Shown here piece by piece: positions 19,737-30,162 of a stretch of DNA of 64,000 nucleotides (position 1 is the first letter of the stretch; every line of letters starts with the position of its first letter). Under the pieces are notes generated by a model, which was not told the DNA's origin, ran no database searches, and saw only the letters and a list, made by a program, of their open reading frames with translations. The DNA comes from Pseudogymnoascus destructans (Eukaryota; Ascomycota; Leotiomycetes; Thelebolales; Thelebolaceae), in the NCBI RefSeq assembly GCF_001641265.1, contig NW_020167520.1, positions 1,550,001-1,614,000 on the forward strand, in the 5' to 3' direction. The translations under genes were made by a program, and so were the position numbers.

Positions 19737-22700
19737 GTACAGACCAGCTATGCGCCACGACGGGCAGCATGCAACTATATGTGGTCGCTAAGATACAACA
19801 GCGACACCTCCGAGCAATGATTGACTCAGGAGCGACGGGCAACTTTATGACAAAGAAAGTAGCAGACACGCAAGGTTTCAAGACGCAATTGAAAACCGAA
19901 CCATACCCGTTAATGGTCGTAGATGGAGAGCCCATCTCGACTAATGAAGGAATGGTGACCCACGAAACGGTCCCATTGGAAATGGTCATGCTACACGGGC
20001 ACAAGGAAACGATTCAGTTTGACATCGTGCACATGGACAACCATGCGTGCATCCTTGGTATGCCATGGCTCAAGAAACACAACCCCCAGATCGACTGGTG
20101 GAACGAGAAAGTTGTGATGAGCCAGTGCGCGTGTGAACAACGGACGGACACGCGACAACGGGAGAAACCCTCCCAGGGCCGGAAGGAGTTATGTGCAACC
20201 TCCGAGCTCGATGACCTAGCCCAGGCATCCTCACCGACGAGTATACCGGTGGAGTACAAGGAATACGAGCAATTATTCCAGGAAGGCCCTAAGAATGAGG
20301 CGCTTCCTAAGCACCAACCATGGGATCACGAGATACCTTTGGAGAAAGACAAGAGTCCACCGTTCGGACCAATATATCAGCTATCGGAAAAGGAGCTGAA
20401 GGTACTTAAGGAGTACATCGATGATAACCTAGCGAAAGGATTCATCAGACCATCCACATCACCAGCAGGAAGTCCGGTGCTTTTCGTACCAAAGACGGCT
20501 CCCTACGGTTATGTGTGGACTATCGAGCGTTGAACAACATCACAATCAAGGACAGGTATGCCCTGCCGTTAATCAACGAACTACACGATAGATTTCAAGG
20601 AGCAAAGATCTTCAGTAAGCTAGATCTGCGAGGAGCATACAACCTGATCCGAATCAAGGCTGGGGAAGAGTGGAAAACAGCATTCCGCACCCGCTATGGC
20701 CTATTCGAGTATCAAGTCATGCCCTTTGGGCTAACAAACGCACCCGCATCTATGCAACGACTGATGAATGATGCTTTGCACGAATACTTAGACATCTTTA
20801 CCATTGTCTACCTAGACGATGTCCTGGTGTATTCAGCAACCAAGGAGGAGCATGTCAAGCATGTCAAACTCGTCCTGAAGAAACTAAAGGAGTACAGTGT
20901 AACGCTGACTTCTAAACGATAGAAGACACAGAGGTTCTCTTGCGTAAAGGTTTACTTATCAGAGGAGGCAGGGGATCAGACACAAAGGCTTCAAGTAACA
21001 CGTTACTAGTATATAACAAATACTGTATTGAGTTGAGCACGAAGCTCCTATCTAAGGAAATACTATCTACTTATATAGTGGCGTCGTGCCTAGTGGACTC
21101 TTGGGAACTCACTCGAGTCCTTGGAGTCCTGGACTCTTAGGACTCTTCTCATCATCCTGCGAGTCCATTACGTGCCTAGTGGACTCCTGGGAACTCACTC
21201 GAGTCCTCGGAGTCCTGGACTCTTAGGACTCTTCTCATCATCCTGCGAGTCCGTCACGTGATACTTTCGGAACTACTATTCCCCGCTGCCCCTCCAGGTA
21301 CCAGGGCCGGTCTCATGCGACCTCCCTCCTTCCTGTCCTGTAGTTGGCCAGCCTTCTTGTTCCGTCGTAACATACAGCTTACTCCTCAAACCAGAGAAGT
21401 GCGAGTTCCATAAAAACCAAGTCGAATTCTTGGGTTACATTATTGGAACGCATGGCATCAAGATGGACCAAGCAAAAGTAACGGCAGTGTTGGAATGGCC
21501 AACACCGACCACGGTCAAGGAAGTGCAAGCCTTCCTAGGCTTCGCCAACTTCTACCGAAGATTCATCTCGGGGTATTCCAAGGTAGCTCAACCACTCACG
21601 GAGCTTACCAGAAAGGATCTCGAATTCAAATGGACGGACAAGGCAGAGGCTGCTTTCCAGGAACTTAAGACGAAGTTCACGGAAGCACCTATCCTTGCTA
21701 CATTTGACCCTGCAAAGAAGATCATCCTCGAAACGGACTCTTCTGACTTCGCAATTGGAGCATGTCTGAATCAACCAGACGAGAACGGTAAGTTCAAACC
21801 AATCGCGTACTACTCTAGGAAACTGTCACCCGCGGAACTCAATTACGACATCCACGACAAGGAGCTACTGGCTATTGTCGTTGCCTTTGAGCAGTGGCGA
21901 GTATATCTTGAGGGATCCACCTACCCTGTGCAGGTATGGACGGATCACAAGAACCTTATATATTTCACCACGACCAAAGTTTTAAACCGCAGACAAGTCC
22001 GCTGGGCAGAAACCCTCGCAGCCTACAACTTCACGATAACCTATCGCAAGGGCTCCGAGAATGCAAGAGCAGATGCTCTCAGCAGACGGACCGACTACGC
22101 CGGCCCAAAGGAAGAAAGACCTAGAGCAATTCTGAAGAAAACAGATGCAGGAATACAGTACAACGAGTTACTAGTGACGATCTCAGTCATCGAAGATACA
22201 GAACTCGAGGAAAGACTCAAGAAAGCTTACGCAACAGACGAATGCGCCAAGCGAGTCTTGTCCAAAGTCGAAGGCGACTTCGCCATCGACGAACAAGGAT
22301 TGATTCGATACAAAGGGTTAGTGTATGTCCCAAGTCAAATGAGACGCCCGCTGGTGCAAGAACAACACTCGTTACCAGCACACGGTCATCAGGGAGTAAC
22401 ACGAACCTTCGAACGAATCACTCGACACTACTACTTCCCAGGTATGAGGAAGCAGGTAGAGACAGTGGTAAGAGAGTGCGACATTTGCAGCAAGTCAAAA
22501 TCCAATAGGCATCTGCCATACGGACAACTCAAGTCGACACCAGTACCAAAAGGAGCGTGGAAATCAATAGCTTTGGACTTCATCGTCAAGCTTCCACCCT
22601 CCAAGGACCCGTTAACAGGAATAGAATACGACTCTATCCTCGTCATCACGGAAAGACTCACGAAATATGGGAAGTTTATAGCATATCTAGAAGCTAGCGA

Positions 22701-23697
22701 CGCCGAGGCGCTCGCATATACCTTCATTCGAGTCATATTAGCCGATCATGGGATGCCAGAAGAAATCATCTCAGATAGAGACAAGCTCTTTACTTCGAAA
22801 TTCTGGAAATCATTGATGGCGCTACTGGGAACAAATCATAAGCTATCAACAGCTTTTCATCCCCAGACAGACGGCCAAACAGAAAGATTAAATCAGACCC
22901 TTGAACAGTACCTGCGAAGCTATGTCAATCATCAACAGGATAACTGGGTTCAGATCTTACCCATCGCACAGTTTGCATATAACAGCGCGATGACAGAAGC
23001 AACGAAAGTCTCACCGTTCTTTGCCAATTATGGCTACCAGCCAGAAGCATATAGGCAACCAAGACCGGATGAATCACGAGCTGAACAAGCCCTGATCGTG
23101 GTGGAACAACTGAAATCGTTCCACGAACAACTTGCGACGGACATCCAATTCTTAAATGAACGATCCGCCGCATACGCAAACAAGAAGCGCAGTATGGAAC
23201 CTGCCTTCAAGGAGGGGGATAAAGTATACCTACTCCGGAAACATATCAAAACGAAACGACCAAGCACAAAGTTGGACTTCAAGAAATTGGGACCATTCAA
23301 AATATTGAACAAAGTCAGCTCAGTTAATTACAGACTGCAGCTACCCAGGAAGTCTAGACTACACCCGGTATTTCATGTCTCACTACTGGAACCAGCAAGA
23401 GGAAATACCCCAGTTGCGACCGACACCGAACTCCAACCCGAGAATGAGATAATCGAATATAAGGTTGAAGCGATCCTAGACAGAAGGTTAGTAGGACGTC
23501 GAGAAGAGTTTTTGATAAAATGGGAAAATTACGAACCTACGGATAATTCGTGGGAACCAACAAGGAACATCAGCAAAGAACTGCTGGAGGAATATCGACG
23601 CCGCCATCCGCCAGCCATTGATCCCAAGATGCAGGGGAGTAGGCCAGTGGATCGGAGGAAGCGGGGGTCCCGGTCACAGACGAGGAGGCAGCGCTAA
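19688..23697 (+). pseudogene. pol: gypsy pol polyprotein, broken by frameshift and LTR insertion
   Basis: Domains in order: aspartic protease with DSGATG at about 19823-19840; reverse transcriptase with LDLRGAYN, MPFGLTNAP and the catalytic YLDD at 20809-20820; RNase H (ETDSSDFAIG at about 21736, DKELLAIV, ARADALSRR); integrase with the HHCC zinc finger (22360-22500), and a DDE core (ALDFI, SDRD, TERLNQ); and a C-terminal chromodomain (about 23452-23580; IEYKVEAILD ... FLIKWENY ... DNSWEP). Breaks: one base is missing in the run at 20491-20495, throwing the frame just before VDYRALNN, and an inverted solo LTR at 20898-21372 with its duplicated site splits the RT thumb. That insertion adds 480 bp, so the frame is the same on both sides, but it brings stop codons. 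Non-functional. Confidence 0.95.
20898..21372 (-). repeat. inverted solo LTR of the same gypsy family, inside RT
   Basis: A 475-bp LTR in reverse orientation to the host element, flanked by the 5-bp duplication TACAG (20893-20897 and 21373-21377). By eye it differs from the 3' LTR of the surrounding element at a single position. It marks an insertion of a second family member into the first, followed by LTR-LTR recombination that removed its interior. Confidence 0.96.
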
Positions 23698-24136
23698 CTG
23701 CCTGTTCCTCGGCCTCAACAGCATCACGCTTCTCAGCAGCCACACGTTCGGCCTCCTCTGCCGCATCAAGCTCGTCGAGGGTTTTCAAACCTCGCCGGAG
23801 CATATCTTTACCACGGGTTCGGATGAGGTGTTTCTGCTTCCGCAGACGAAGTAACTTCGAAAGGGTTTCTTCCTCTTCGCGATCCAGGCGATCCTCCTCC
23901 CGTTCGAGCTTCACCCAGTCGGGATGCTCAGGACCCATACAGTCACACTTTTCTTTCAAGTTGCGACGAACGCACTCGGCGCACCGCCGTGAATCATTTG
24001 GAGACGACACGCAAGTAATGTTTCGCCTCACGCAATTCGAGCAAGAATCCATTTCGGGTAGTTCGTATCCGTGGTTCTTTATTCGACGGACAAGATCGTT
24101 GCGTTCCTGGAGTTTGCGGGCAGTGTCAGTAGGCAT
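23570..24136 (-). CDS. antisense zinc-cluster protein within the gypsy element
   Basis: 188 residues from the ATG at 24136; the frame is open to 24184. It is encoded on the strand opposite gag-pol, between pol and the 3' LTR, and its 3' end overlaps the last 128 bp of pol tail-to-tail. Residues 32-64 carry CX2CX6CX9CX2CX8C (C32, C35, C42, C52, C55, C64), matching the spacing of a Zn2Cys6 binuclear cluster. A strongly charged coiled-coil (about 72-150, with LLRLRKQKHL and MLRRGLKTLDELDAAEE) follows, then a Ser/Pro-rich tail ending in a conserved-looking LAYSPASWDQW. Similar Cys-plus-coiled-coil hypothetical proteins are common in fungal genomes from my memory of the literature and databases. 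Its start lies 97 bp from the LTR, so an antisense promoter in the 3' LTR could drive it. The role is unknown. The frame is intact although pol is broken. Confidence 0.75.
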   Translation of the reverse strand: MPTDTARKLQERNDLVRRIKNHGYELPEMDSCSNCVRRNITCVSSPNDSRRCAECVRRNLKEKCDCMGPEHPDWVKLEREEDRLDREEEETLSKLLRLRKQKHLIRTRGKDMLRRGLKTLDELDAAEEAERVAAEKRDAVEAEEQAVSAASSSVTGTPASSDPLAYSPASWDQWLADGGVDIPPAVLC

Positions 24137-24232
24137 GTTGCATGTTGAAGGACTCGCTGAGGAGCAGCAGAGTCCCGGGGACATGGACGTACTTATAGGA
24201 TTCGAGACGAATGCCCAGGGGAAGGGAGCGAG

Positions 24233-24707
24233 TGTTACGACGGAACAAGAAGGCTGGCCAACTACAGGACAGGAAGGAGGGAGGTCGCATGAGACCGGCC
24301 CTGGTACCTGGAGGGGCAGCGGGGAATAGTAGTTCCGAAAGTATCACGTGACGGACTCGCAGGATGATGAGAAGAGTCCTAAGAGTCCAGGACTCCGAGG
24401 ACTCGAGTGAGTTCCCAGGAGTCCACTAGGCACGTAATGGACTCGCAGGATGATGAGAAGAGTCCTAAGAGTCCAGGACTCCAAGGACTCGAGTGAGTTC
24501 CCAAGAGTCCACTAGGCACGACGCCACTATATAAGTAGATAGTATTTCCTTAGATAGGAGCTTCGTGCTCAACTCAATACAGTATTTGTTATATACTAGT
24601 AACGTGTTACTTGAAGCCTTTGTGTCTGATCCCCTGCCTCCTCTGATAAGTAAACCCTTACGCAAGAGAACCTCTGTGTCTTCTATCGTTTAGAAGTCAG
24701 CGTTACA
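24233..24707 (+). repeat. 3' LTR of the gypsy element
   Basis: 475 bp, same structure as the 5' LTR, including the two 86-bp tandem units. The second unit here has CACGTAATGG in place of the CACGTGATGG of the 5' LTR, so one E-box is lost. It is followed at once by the target duplication GTCTG and the interrupted hAT sequence. Confidence 0.96.
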
Positions 24708-24890
24708 GTCTGTTTGGTCTGCCGACAGTCTACCAGTCGACAGACCAAATAGACCGTCTGCTTTATTCTGAGATCGTGATTGGTGAAATCCCGTTACTGT
24801 GAACCAGGGCTTCACCGCCATTTCCTACATGTTAAATTCAAGGTCGGCTTCTTCTCTGGTCTTCAATCTTACTACTTCATTTACACCATT

Positions 24891-27054
24891 ATGACTGATA
24901 ACTCTCCACAACTCTCTGATGCGCAAAGCATTCTAGGGGGCTTATCTGACTTTGAGCTTGAACAGCTCTACTCATCCAACCCATCAGATGGATCATTCCA
25001 CAGCACACCACATATACCGCCAGAGAGTTTACCTGATTCCAGCAGCCTAGCACTGACAGCTATAAGTCTGCCAGCTGGATTTCACTCTGCACCACCTGGG
25101 AAACGTCCAAATACCTCGTGGGTTTGGCAGCATGGCCAGGAGATCATCTGGGTCCATGATGACACACCATTCTGGTTATGCCAGTTGTGCTATAATAAGA
25201 GGGTTACAAAGACATACTCGTCAAGGACAACTACACATGCAATGAACCACATGATTCATTTCCACGGTAAATCCAAGGATGGTACATCTAGTTCTCGACC
25301 TCGATCTGTGCTTCAACAGCAGCGAGCTGCAGCTTATAGTGTAGTATCAACGATTGATTTCGCAAAATTTAAGACCTTATTACTGCGATGGATAGTGTGC
25401 ACAAACGTCAGATTTTCAGAAGTAGAACACGAGCAGTTCCGTGAGCTACTAGTATACTGTAATGCAGTATTAGGAGATCTTTTACCACGTTCTCATAACA
25501 CCATTCGAGGCTGGGTTATGAAAGAGTTTCAAACGCAAAAAACTCATGTCCAGACAATGTTTGCAAACTACGAAGGTCAAGTTCATCTAAGTTTTGACAT
25601 GTGGACATCAACAAATTCCCTTGCTCTTCTTGGTATTGTGGGCCACTGGATTAACGGAACCACAACACAATCAGCTTTGCTAGGTTTGCAACGTTTACAA
25701 GGGCAGCACACTGGCGAGAATATGGCAGAAGCAGTACTGTCAGTTATTGATGAGTATTCACTACGGTCGAAGATTGGTTACTTTATGCTTGATAATGCAT
25801 CTTCCAATGATGTTTGCGTATTATCCGTCTGCCAAAAGCTTGAGTTAGCTGATGGCTTGGTCAGTCAGCAAAAAGCTCAACGTTTACGCTGTACAGGGCA
25901 TGTGCTAAACTTAGTCGTCAAAGCTTTTCTCTTTGGTACAGATGCAGAATCATTTGAAATCGATGTCTCATCAGTTATCAAACGAGCAGCGTGAACTTGA
26001 ACTTTGGCGGCATAAAGGTCCAGTTGGTAAACTTCACAACACTGTTCACCATATACGCAGAACGCCCCAACAGCGAGAGGAGTTTTTCCGAATCCAACGG
26101 CAAGAAGGATTGGAAATTGAGCAGCTGATGGTTGTTGCGAATAATGCCACATGCTGGAATTCAACATACAGCATGATTGAGCGGGCTATGCGTTTGAAGG
26201 ATTCAATAGATCTCTTTGCAGCAAGAAGTTTCGACAAAGACATAGCTCAAGATCAACTGACACGGGATGACTGGGATCAGCTTACACGTATTCTAGCTTT
26301 ATTGAAACCATTCAAAGAGTTAACACTGCGCATGGAAAGCCAAGCCAAGGATGGAAAACGTGGATCAATATGGGAGATTCTACCCTCGATGGAGATTCTG
26401 CTGCATCATCTTGAAGCCGCAAAACAAGATTATGAACACTTAGGTTACGATCACATTACGGTTTGCATCAATAACGCCTGGAAATTACTCGACAGATATT
26501 ACAATCTCACAGAAACATCACCAGTATATGTAGCAGCGGTTGTCCTAAATCCACAGCTTAAATGGAGCTTTCTTGAGCAACTTTGGGAGCACTGCTCTGA
26601 TTGGATATCTGGGGCTCATAAAGCTGTCAAGCATCTTTGGACTACAATTTATAAAGACCGCAATCCCAAATTGGCTGGGACAAGCAGGGAGACACGTGTT
26701 ACAGTCCCAGACATGGATATACTCGAGCAGTTTTTATCCCAGCGATCAGACTGTAGACCGCTGGCTCAGCTACTGGCAGACGAGTATGAGGATTACTGCT
26801 ACATCAAACCAGAAGCTCGTGTTAGCAATATCATCCAATGGTGGAATGACCATTCTACTCTGTATCCAGCATTGTCGAGAATGGTGCTAGATATCTTGTC
26901 AATACCAGCCATGTCAGCAGAAGTTGAGCAGGTGTTCAGCAGTGCTAAACTGCTAATCTCAGACGCTCGAAACAGACTCAAAGAAGATATTATTGAGGCA
27001 TGTGAATGTCTCAAGTCATTGAATACTGCCGGCATGTATCGTAGCTACAATTAG
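24891..27054 (+). pseudogene. hAT transposase, one frameshift
   Basis: DDE-type transposase with an RNase-H-like catalytic core and a hAT dimerisation domain. From the ATG at 24891 the first frame contains a BED-like zinc finger (WLCQLC ... HAMNHMIHFHG, about residues 95-135), the first catalytic Asp in SFDMWTSTN and the second in FMLDNASSNDV. It ends at 25994. The second frame picks up at about 25970 with NEQRELELWRHKG and runs to 27054. It includes CWNSTYSMIERA and the C-terminal dimerisation motif LSIPAMSAEVEQVFSSAKLLISDARNRL. A single-base-scale frameshift between about 25960 and 25980 joins the two; no GT-AG intron fits. Otherwise the protein is well preserved, so inactivation is recent or the shift is an assembly error. 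Confidence 0.9.
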
Positions 27055-27768
27055 ACTTCAATCTATTCATTCAAATCACATCCAATTCCCACCCCTTGGC
27101 AGACCGTCTATTTGGTCTATTTGGTCTGCAGACCAAGGCAGACCGACTAGACCAGATCTCAAAATTAGCCAGACCGACCGACTGGGACCCTTTGTTCTGG
27201 TCGGTCGGTCTATTGACAACACTATACCAAAGGGCCTAATGCGAGGATCCTAAGCTTATTTATAGCTTTTTTAGTTGTACGGAATACAATTGCAAAGTAT
27301 GGCATTGTAGAGTTAGACATTTACAATTTCGATGAAACTAGGTTTATGATAGGGGTTATCTCTACAGGCACTGTGGTTACAACATCTAAAAGACATGGTA
27401 GAGCGAAAATGGCACAGCCTAGAGGTCGGGAATGGGTTATAGTAATTCAAGGTGTTAGTTCAATAGGATGGTGCATCCTACCATTTATTGTTGTTGTAGG
27501 TAAATTTCACCTTGCATCATGGTATCAAGATGATACAATACCTCGCAATTAGGTTATTGCAACATGTCAAAATGGTTAGACAACAAACGAGATAGGGCTT
27601 TAATGGATTTAGCATTTCAATAAGCATACAAAATCTCGAACTTCTAGTGCATATGGCCTCCTTGTGTTAGACGGTCATGAAAGTCACCAGTCAGTGGATT
27701 TTGAGCTTTACTACAAGGATAACAACATTACCACACTATGTATGCCGCCTCATTCGTCTCCTATACTT

Positions 27769-27966
27769 ATGTTACGATGGTCACAGAGGTCATGATGCCA
27801 GTCTAGGTAAAGTAAACTAAAGAGAGAAGAAGAAGAAAGGAAGGAAGTAGGTGAGGCTATTCCTCATTATATGCAGCTGTGCGCTTAGCGATCCCTTGTA
27901 ACTATGGTGGCTACTATAGCTGCCATTTCCCATAGTTGCTAGTGGCTGTGATCTGCGATCGTAACA
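27769..27966 (+). repeat. solo LTR of a second retrotransposon family
   Basis: About 197 bp starting TGTTACGATGG and ending GATCGTAACA, lying inside the pogo transposase exactly between MPPHSSP-I and LQPLDVGCFG. The flanks TACTT and TACTC are a 5-bp target duplication with one change. It is unrelated to the 475-bp LTR apart from the terminal TGTTACGA. It is too short to judge whether it is copia or gypsy. Confidence 0.75.
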
Positions 27967-28523
27967 TACTCCAGCCTCTTGACGTTGGCTGTTTTGGTCC
28001 ACTTAAACAAGCATATGGGCGACAAATTGAGAATTTATGCGTGCTAATACTACATACATTACAAAGGATGGCTTTATTCTAGCATTTGCTATATTTGAAG
28101 GACAAGCCAGTGTCGACTAAAGGGATGTGAATAGGCAAGTAGTAGAGGAAGCACGCTAGGGTGCGGGTCGTGCAAAGAGGACTGAACTGAGGGAACGGCG
28201 ATGTGGAACATGTGGCAACATAGAGCACAATGCACGAACGTGTACTATGCCTATAGAAGTGCCTACAGACGATGATTTTATGGTATGTAGTTGATATTCT
28301 GGTGTTGTAGTTGATTTTATTAGCATTTTGTCGCTTGAGTGTTTCGCTCGCGTATGGACCACGTTATTGATATTTCAATAAGAAAAATATAATAACACCC
28401 CCTTATTTCCTTACCTTATTTCCTTACCTTAAAAATACATGTAGTTCGTCTCATCGCCGTATAAGATGAATCACACTGATAATAACCTGCAAAAGTCAGC
28501 ACACTACCACCCTCTCAAAAAGC

Positions 28524-28907
28524 TTACCTCAAAAACCACCTCGCCAACCTCTCCAAAGCCCTCCTAAACGTCCCCCCCCTCTCCGGAATCCTCACCCTCT
28601 CTCTCCTCACACACTCTCTCCTCATACTCTCCCTCCTCACAGTCTCCCTCGTACTCATCCTCTCCCTCCTCACCCTCTCCAGCTGCTCCCCCTCCTCACT
28701 CTGGTCCCCATACGGATGCCCAAACTCCGTAGTGCATCCAGGACACAACTTCCCATCCCTCTTATACGTGAACCGCTTGTAGGGACATTCGAGCTGGGAT
28801 CTCCAGCGCTGGCTGGCGTAGTTGTTGAGGAAGTGCTGGCAGGGGCGGGTGGCGGGGGTGAGGGTTTTGTGGTGGCAGAGGTGGGAGGTTGAGAGGATGA
28901 GGCACAT
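28524..28907 (-). CDS. small Cys-rich protein, MC-x8-C family (C)
   Basis: 127-residue open frame starting MCLILSTSHLCHHKTL. Cys 2, 11 and 23 with His 13 match the shared N-terminal pattern. An ECPY phrase and a CPGC pair follow (about residues 60-78), as in the gene at 13011. The C-terminal third is Arg/Glu-rich with irregular repeats (VRRERM, VRRESM, VRRECV, VRRERV) and probably forms a long charged helix. No signal peptide. The function is unknown; zinc binding is plausible. Upstream (about 29080-29060) a TATAATAA and pyrimidine-rich leader resemble those of its relatives. It is divergent from the gene at 30163. Confidence 0.6.
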   Translation of the reverse strand: MCLILSTSHLCHHKTLTPATRPCQHFLNNYASQRWRSQLECPYKRFTYKRDGKLCPGCTTEFGHPYGDQSEEGEQLERVRRERMSTRETVRRESMRRECVRRERVRIPERGGTFRRALERLARWFLR

Positions 28908-30162
28908 GGTGTCGGTGGTCGTGGTGGCGGTGGTTGAGTTGTGATGGATGTGGTCGTTGTGGTCGTTGTTGTTGGTAGTTGGTGGTGGAGTTGTGATGCA
29001 TGTGGTTGTGTCGGCGTGAGTGAGGAATTGTTGTATGAGGAATGGGAGTCTGGAGGAAGGAAAAGAGGGGGTTATTATACTGAAGATAGTGATGGAAGGT
29101 TAATTTGGGAGGCGTTTGAAAATGAGACTCCATTGTAGACTTGTTTCGACAATAGACTCTGTTGTGGCAATAGTGAAAGATGGCGAGGAAGCTTGTTATT
29201 CATATAAAATATGAATAACACAAAGGAATAACACAAAGGGAACTCGGGTTCTCAAGAAACCCAGGAGCAGGGGAAACTCGGCCAAAAACAGCTGCCCATC
29301 CCCATCTCCATCCCACCCCGACCCGACCTACCTTTATAAGTCAACTTTAGCAATCTTTAAATCAAGCGGCACAGTGGCGCAGTGGAAGAACCACTGTCGA
29401 CAATCTGGCCAGGGCAAGGAGATGAATAAAGAAGGTCACCAATTCGACTCCCGACAACAACAAACAAACGACAAATCATAATCAATAAATAAAATATCTC
29501 TTCTCACAAACATCAAAAAGTAAAATCAAGTGATTTTCTCCTCATCAGATCCAAAGAGATCTGATGAGTCTTTTGCTTTTTTAGCCTTTTGACCTTTTGA
29601 CCTCTTGATGTTTTGTATGTAGCTATACACACGCGGCCTTCTTCTTTCTTTTGTTCATCTATTGCTTCGCCTTGATCTTTGTGATTGGTAGAGAGGTAAA
29701 CCTTCATTTTGGGCCAGGTGTGGCGGACGTCACTCACTATCCGCAGACTGGTCCGAGAGCACAAAGAAGATTCTGATACAATGTCTGTGTCGGGCACTGT
29801 CTGCCACGGAGCATAAAGAATGGGTTGACTGACACAAAGTCTTTATAAGATACCATTCACAAGTTGCAGACTTCCGCATGAATAAGGGACCATATGACTT
29901 CTCTAACATTCCTGAACAGGACCACTATCCTCAAAGACAAAACGACATTGTTCGAACAGGACTACTATCAACACCAAGGACAAAACAACATACTGAAACC
30001 AAACCTACCTATCTATTCATCCATCTCTCCTGCGGCGCTGCATAAATACACCTCCTTCCCACCACCATGGTATCTTCCTCTCCAGAAACCCCTATCCACC
30101 CGCATTATCCTTGCACCTGCTGACAACAACCACAGATCCCCACAACCAACACCACCGCAACA
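28908..30162. other. shared upstream region of the second divergent pair
   Basis: 1.26 kb between the starts of the divergent genes at 28907 and 30163, close to the 1.29 kb between the first pair. No gene is supported. Minus-strand proline/histidine-rich frames here are the leader read through. A tRNA-like sequence lies at about 29369-29456. A TATAAATACA box at about 30043 and TCTCCAGAAACC phrase precede the 30163 gene. Confidence 0.5.
29369..29456 (+). repeat. tRNA-derived (SINE-like) sequence
   Basis: Contains GTGGCGCAGTGGAAG, a very good RNA polymerase III A-box of the Met-tRNA kind, followed some 50 bases later by CAATTCGACTCCC, an imperfect B-box. The part in between does not fold into a normal anticodon arm, the ends do not form an acceptor stem and an A-rich tail follows. 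A tRNA relic or SINE head fits better than a working tRNA. Confidence 0.4.

Larger units (their letters stand above)
17233..24707 (+). mobile_element. full-length Ty3/gypsy chromovirus-type LTR retrotransposon
   Basis: Two 475-bp LTRs (17233-17707 and 24233-24707, TG...CA with inverted TGTTAC / GTTACA-type ends) flank gag, pol and an antisense gene. The 5-bp target duplication GTCTG lies at 17228-17232 and 24708-24712. Total 7475 bp, of which 480 bp are a nested solo LTR with its duplicated site. The order protease, reverse transcriptase, RNase H, integrase, chromodomain is that of chromoviruses. The copy is damaged: an in-frame TGA in gag, a one-base frameshift in the RT and the nested LTR. 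By eye the two LTRs differ at only four positions, so the insertion is young. Confidence 0.96.
17080..27224 (+). mobile_element. hAT DNA transposon, interrupted by a gypsy element
   Basis: Terminal inverted repeats CAGTGTTGGCAATAGACCGACC (left) and, read inward on the other strand, TAGTGTTGTCAATAGACCGACC (right). An 8-bp target duplication TACCAAAG lies at 17072-17079 and 27225-27232. Without the nested gypsy insertion the element is about 2.67 kb, a normal size. The subterminal 100-150 bp at both ends are packed with short direct and inverted copies of CAGACC / GACCGAC / GGTCTG, plausibly transposase-binding sites. It carries one transposase gene (24891-27054). Confidence 0.93.
16850..28300 (+). 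pseudogene. Fot1/pogo transposase split by the hAT insertion
   Basis: The N-terminal part (about 16868-17079) contains LTKLEEEVII and LRLSGVEEMANRYLQ, the helix-turn-helix region. The sequence then resumes at 27225: joining across the hAT with one copy of TACCAAAG gives KYDYQRA-stop-CEDPKLI, a well-known Fot1-type block. Further on are the catalytic-domain landmarks YNFDETRFMIG (first Asp), GREWVIVIQGVSS, NG-TTNEIGL, LDGHESHQS (second Asp), MPPHSS, then, after a solo LTR, LQPLDVGCFGPLKQAYG, and a zinc-knuckle-like CGTCGNIEHNARTC near the C-terminus. In-frame stops and frameshifts are numerous. Non-functional. Confidence 0.82.
13882..28364 (+). mobile_element. Fot1/pogo (Tc1-mariner) element, expanded by nested insertions
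   Basis: Left terminal repeat at 13882 (ACGTGGTCCATA, then CGAG-GAAACAC-CAAGCGAG) and right terminal repeat ending at 28364 are inverted copies over about 35 bp with a few mismatches. Both are bounded by TA, the target duplication of this superfamily. Between them lie transposase remains interrupted by a hAT element, which itself contains a gypsy element. A DUF4246 fragment begins about 40 bp inside the left end, and a 5S gene and an older transposase piece lie before the N-terminus of this element's own transposase. The left end may therefore belong to a composite or gene-capturing element. The coding parts carry many stops and shifts; the element is dead. Confidence 0.7.
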
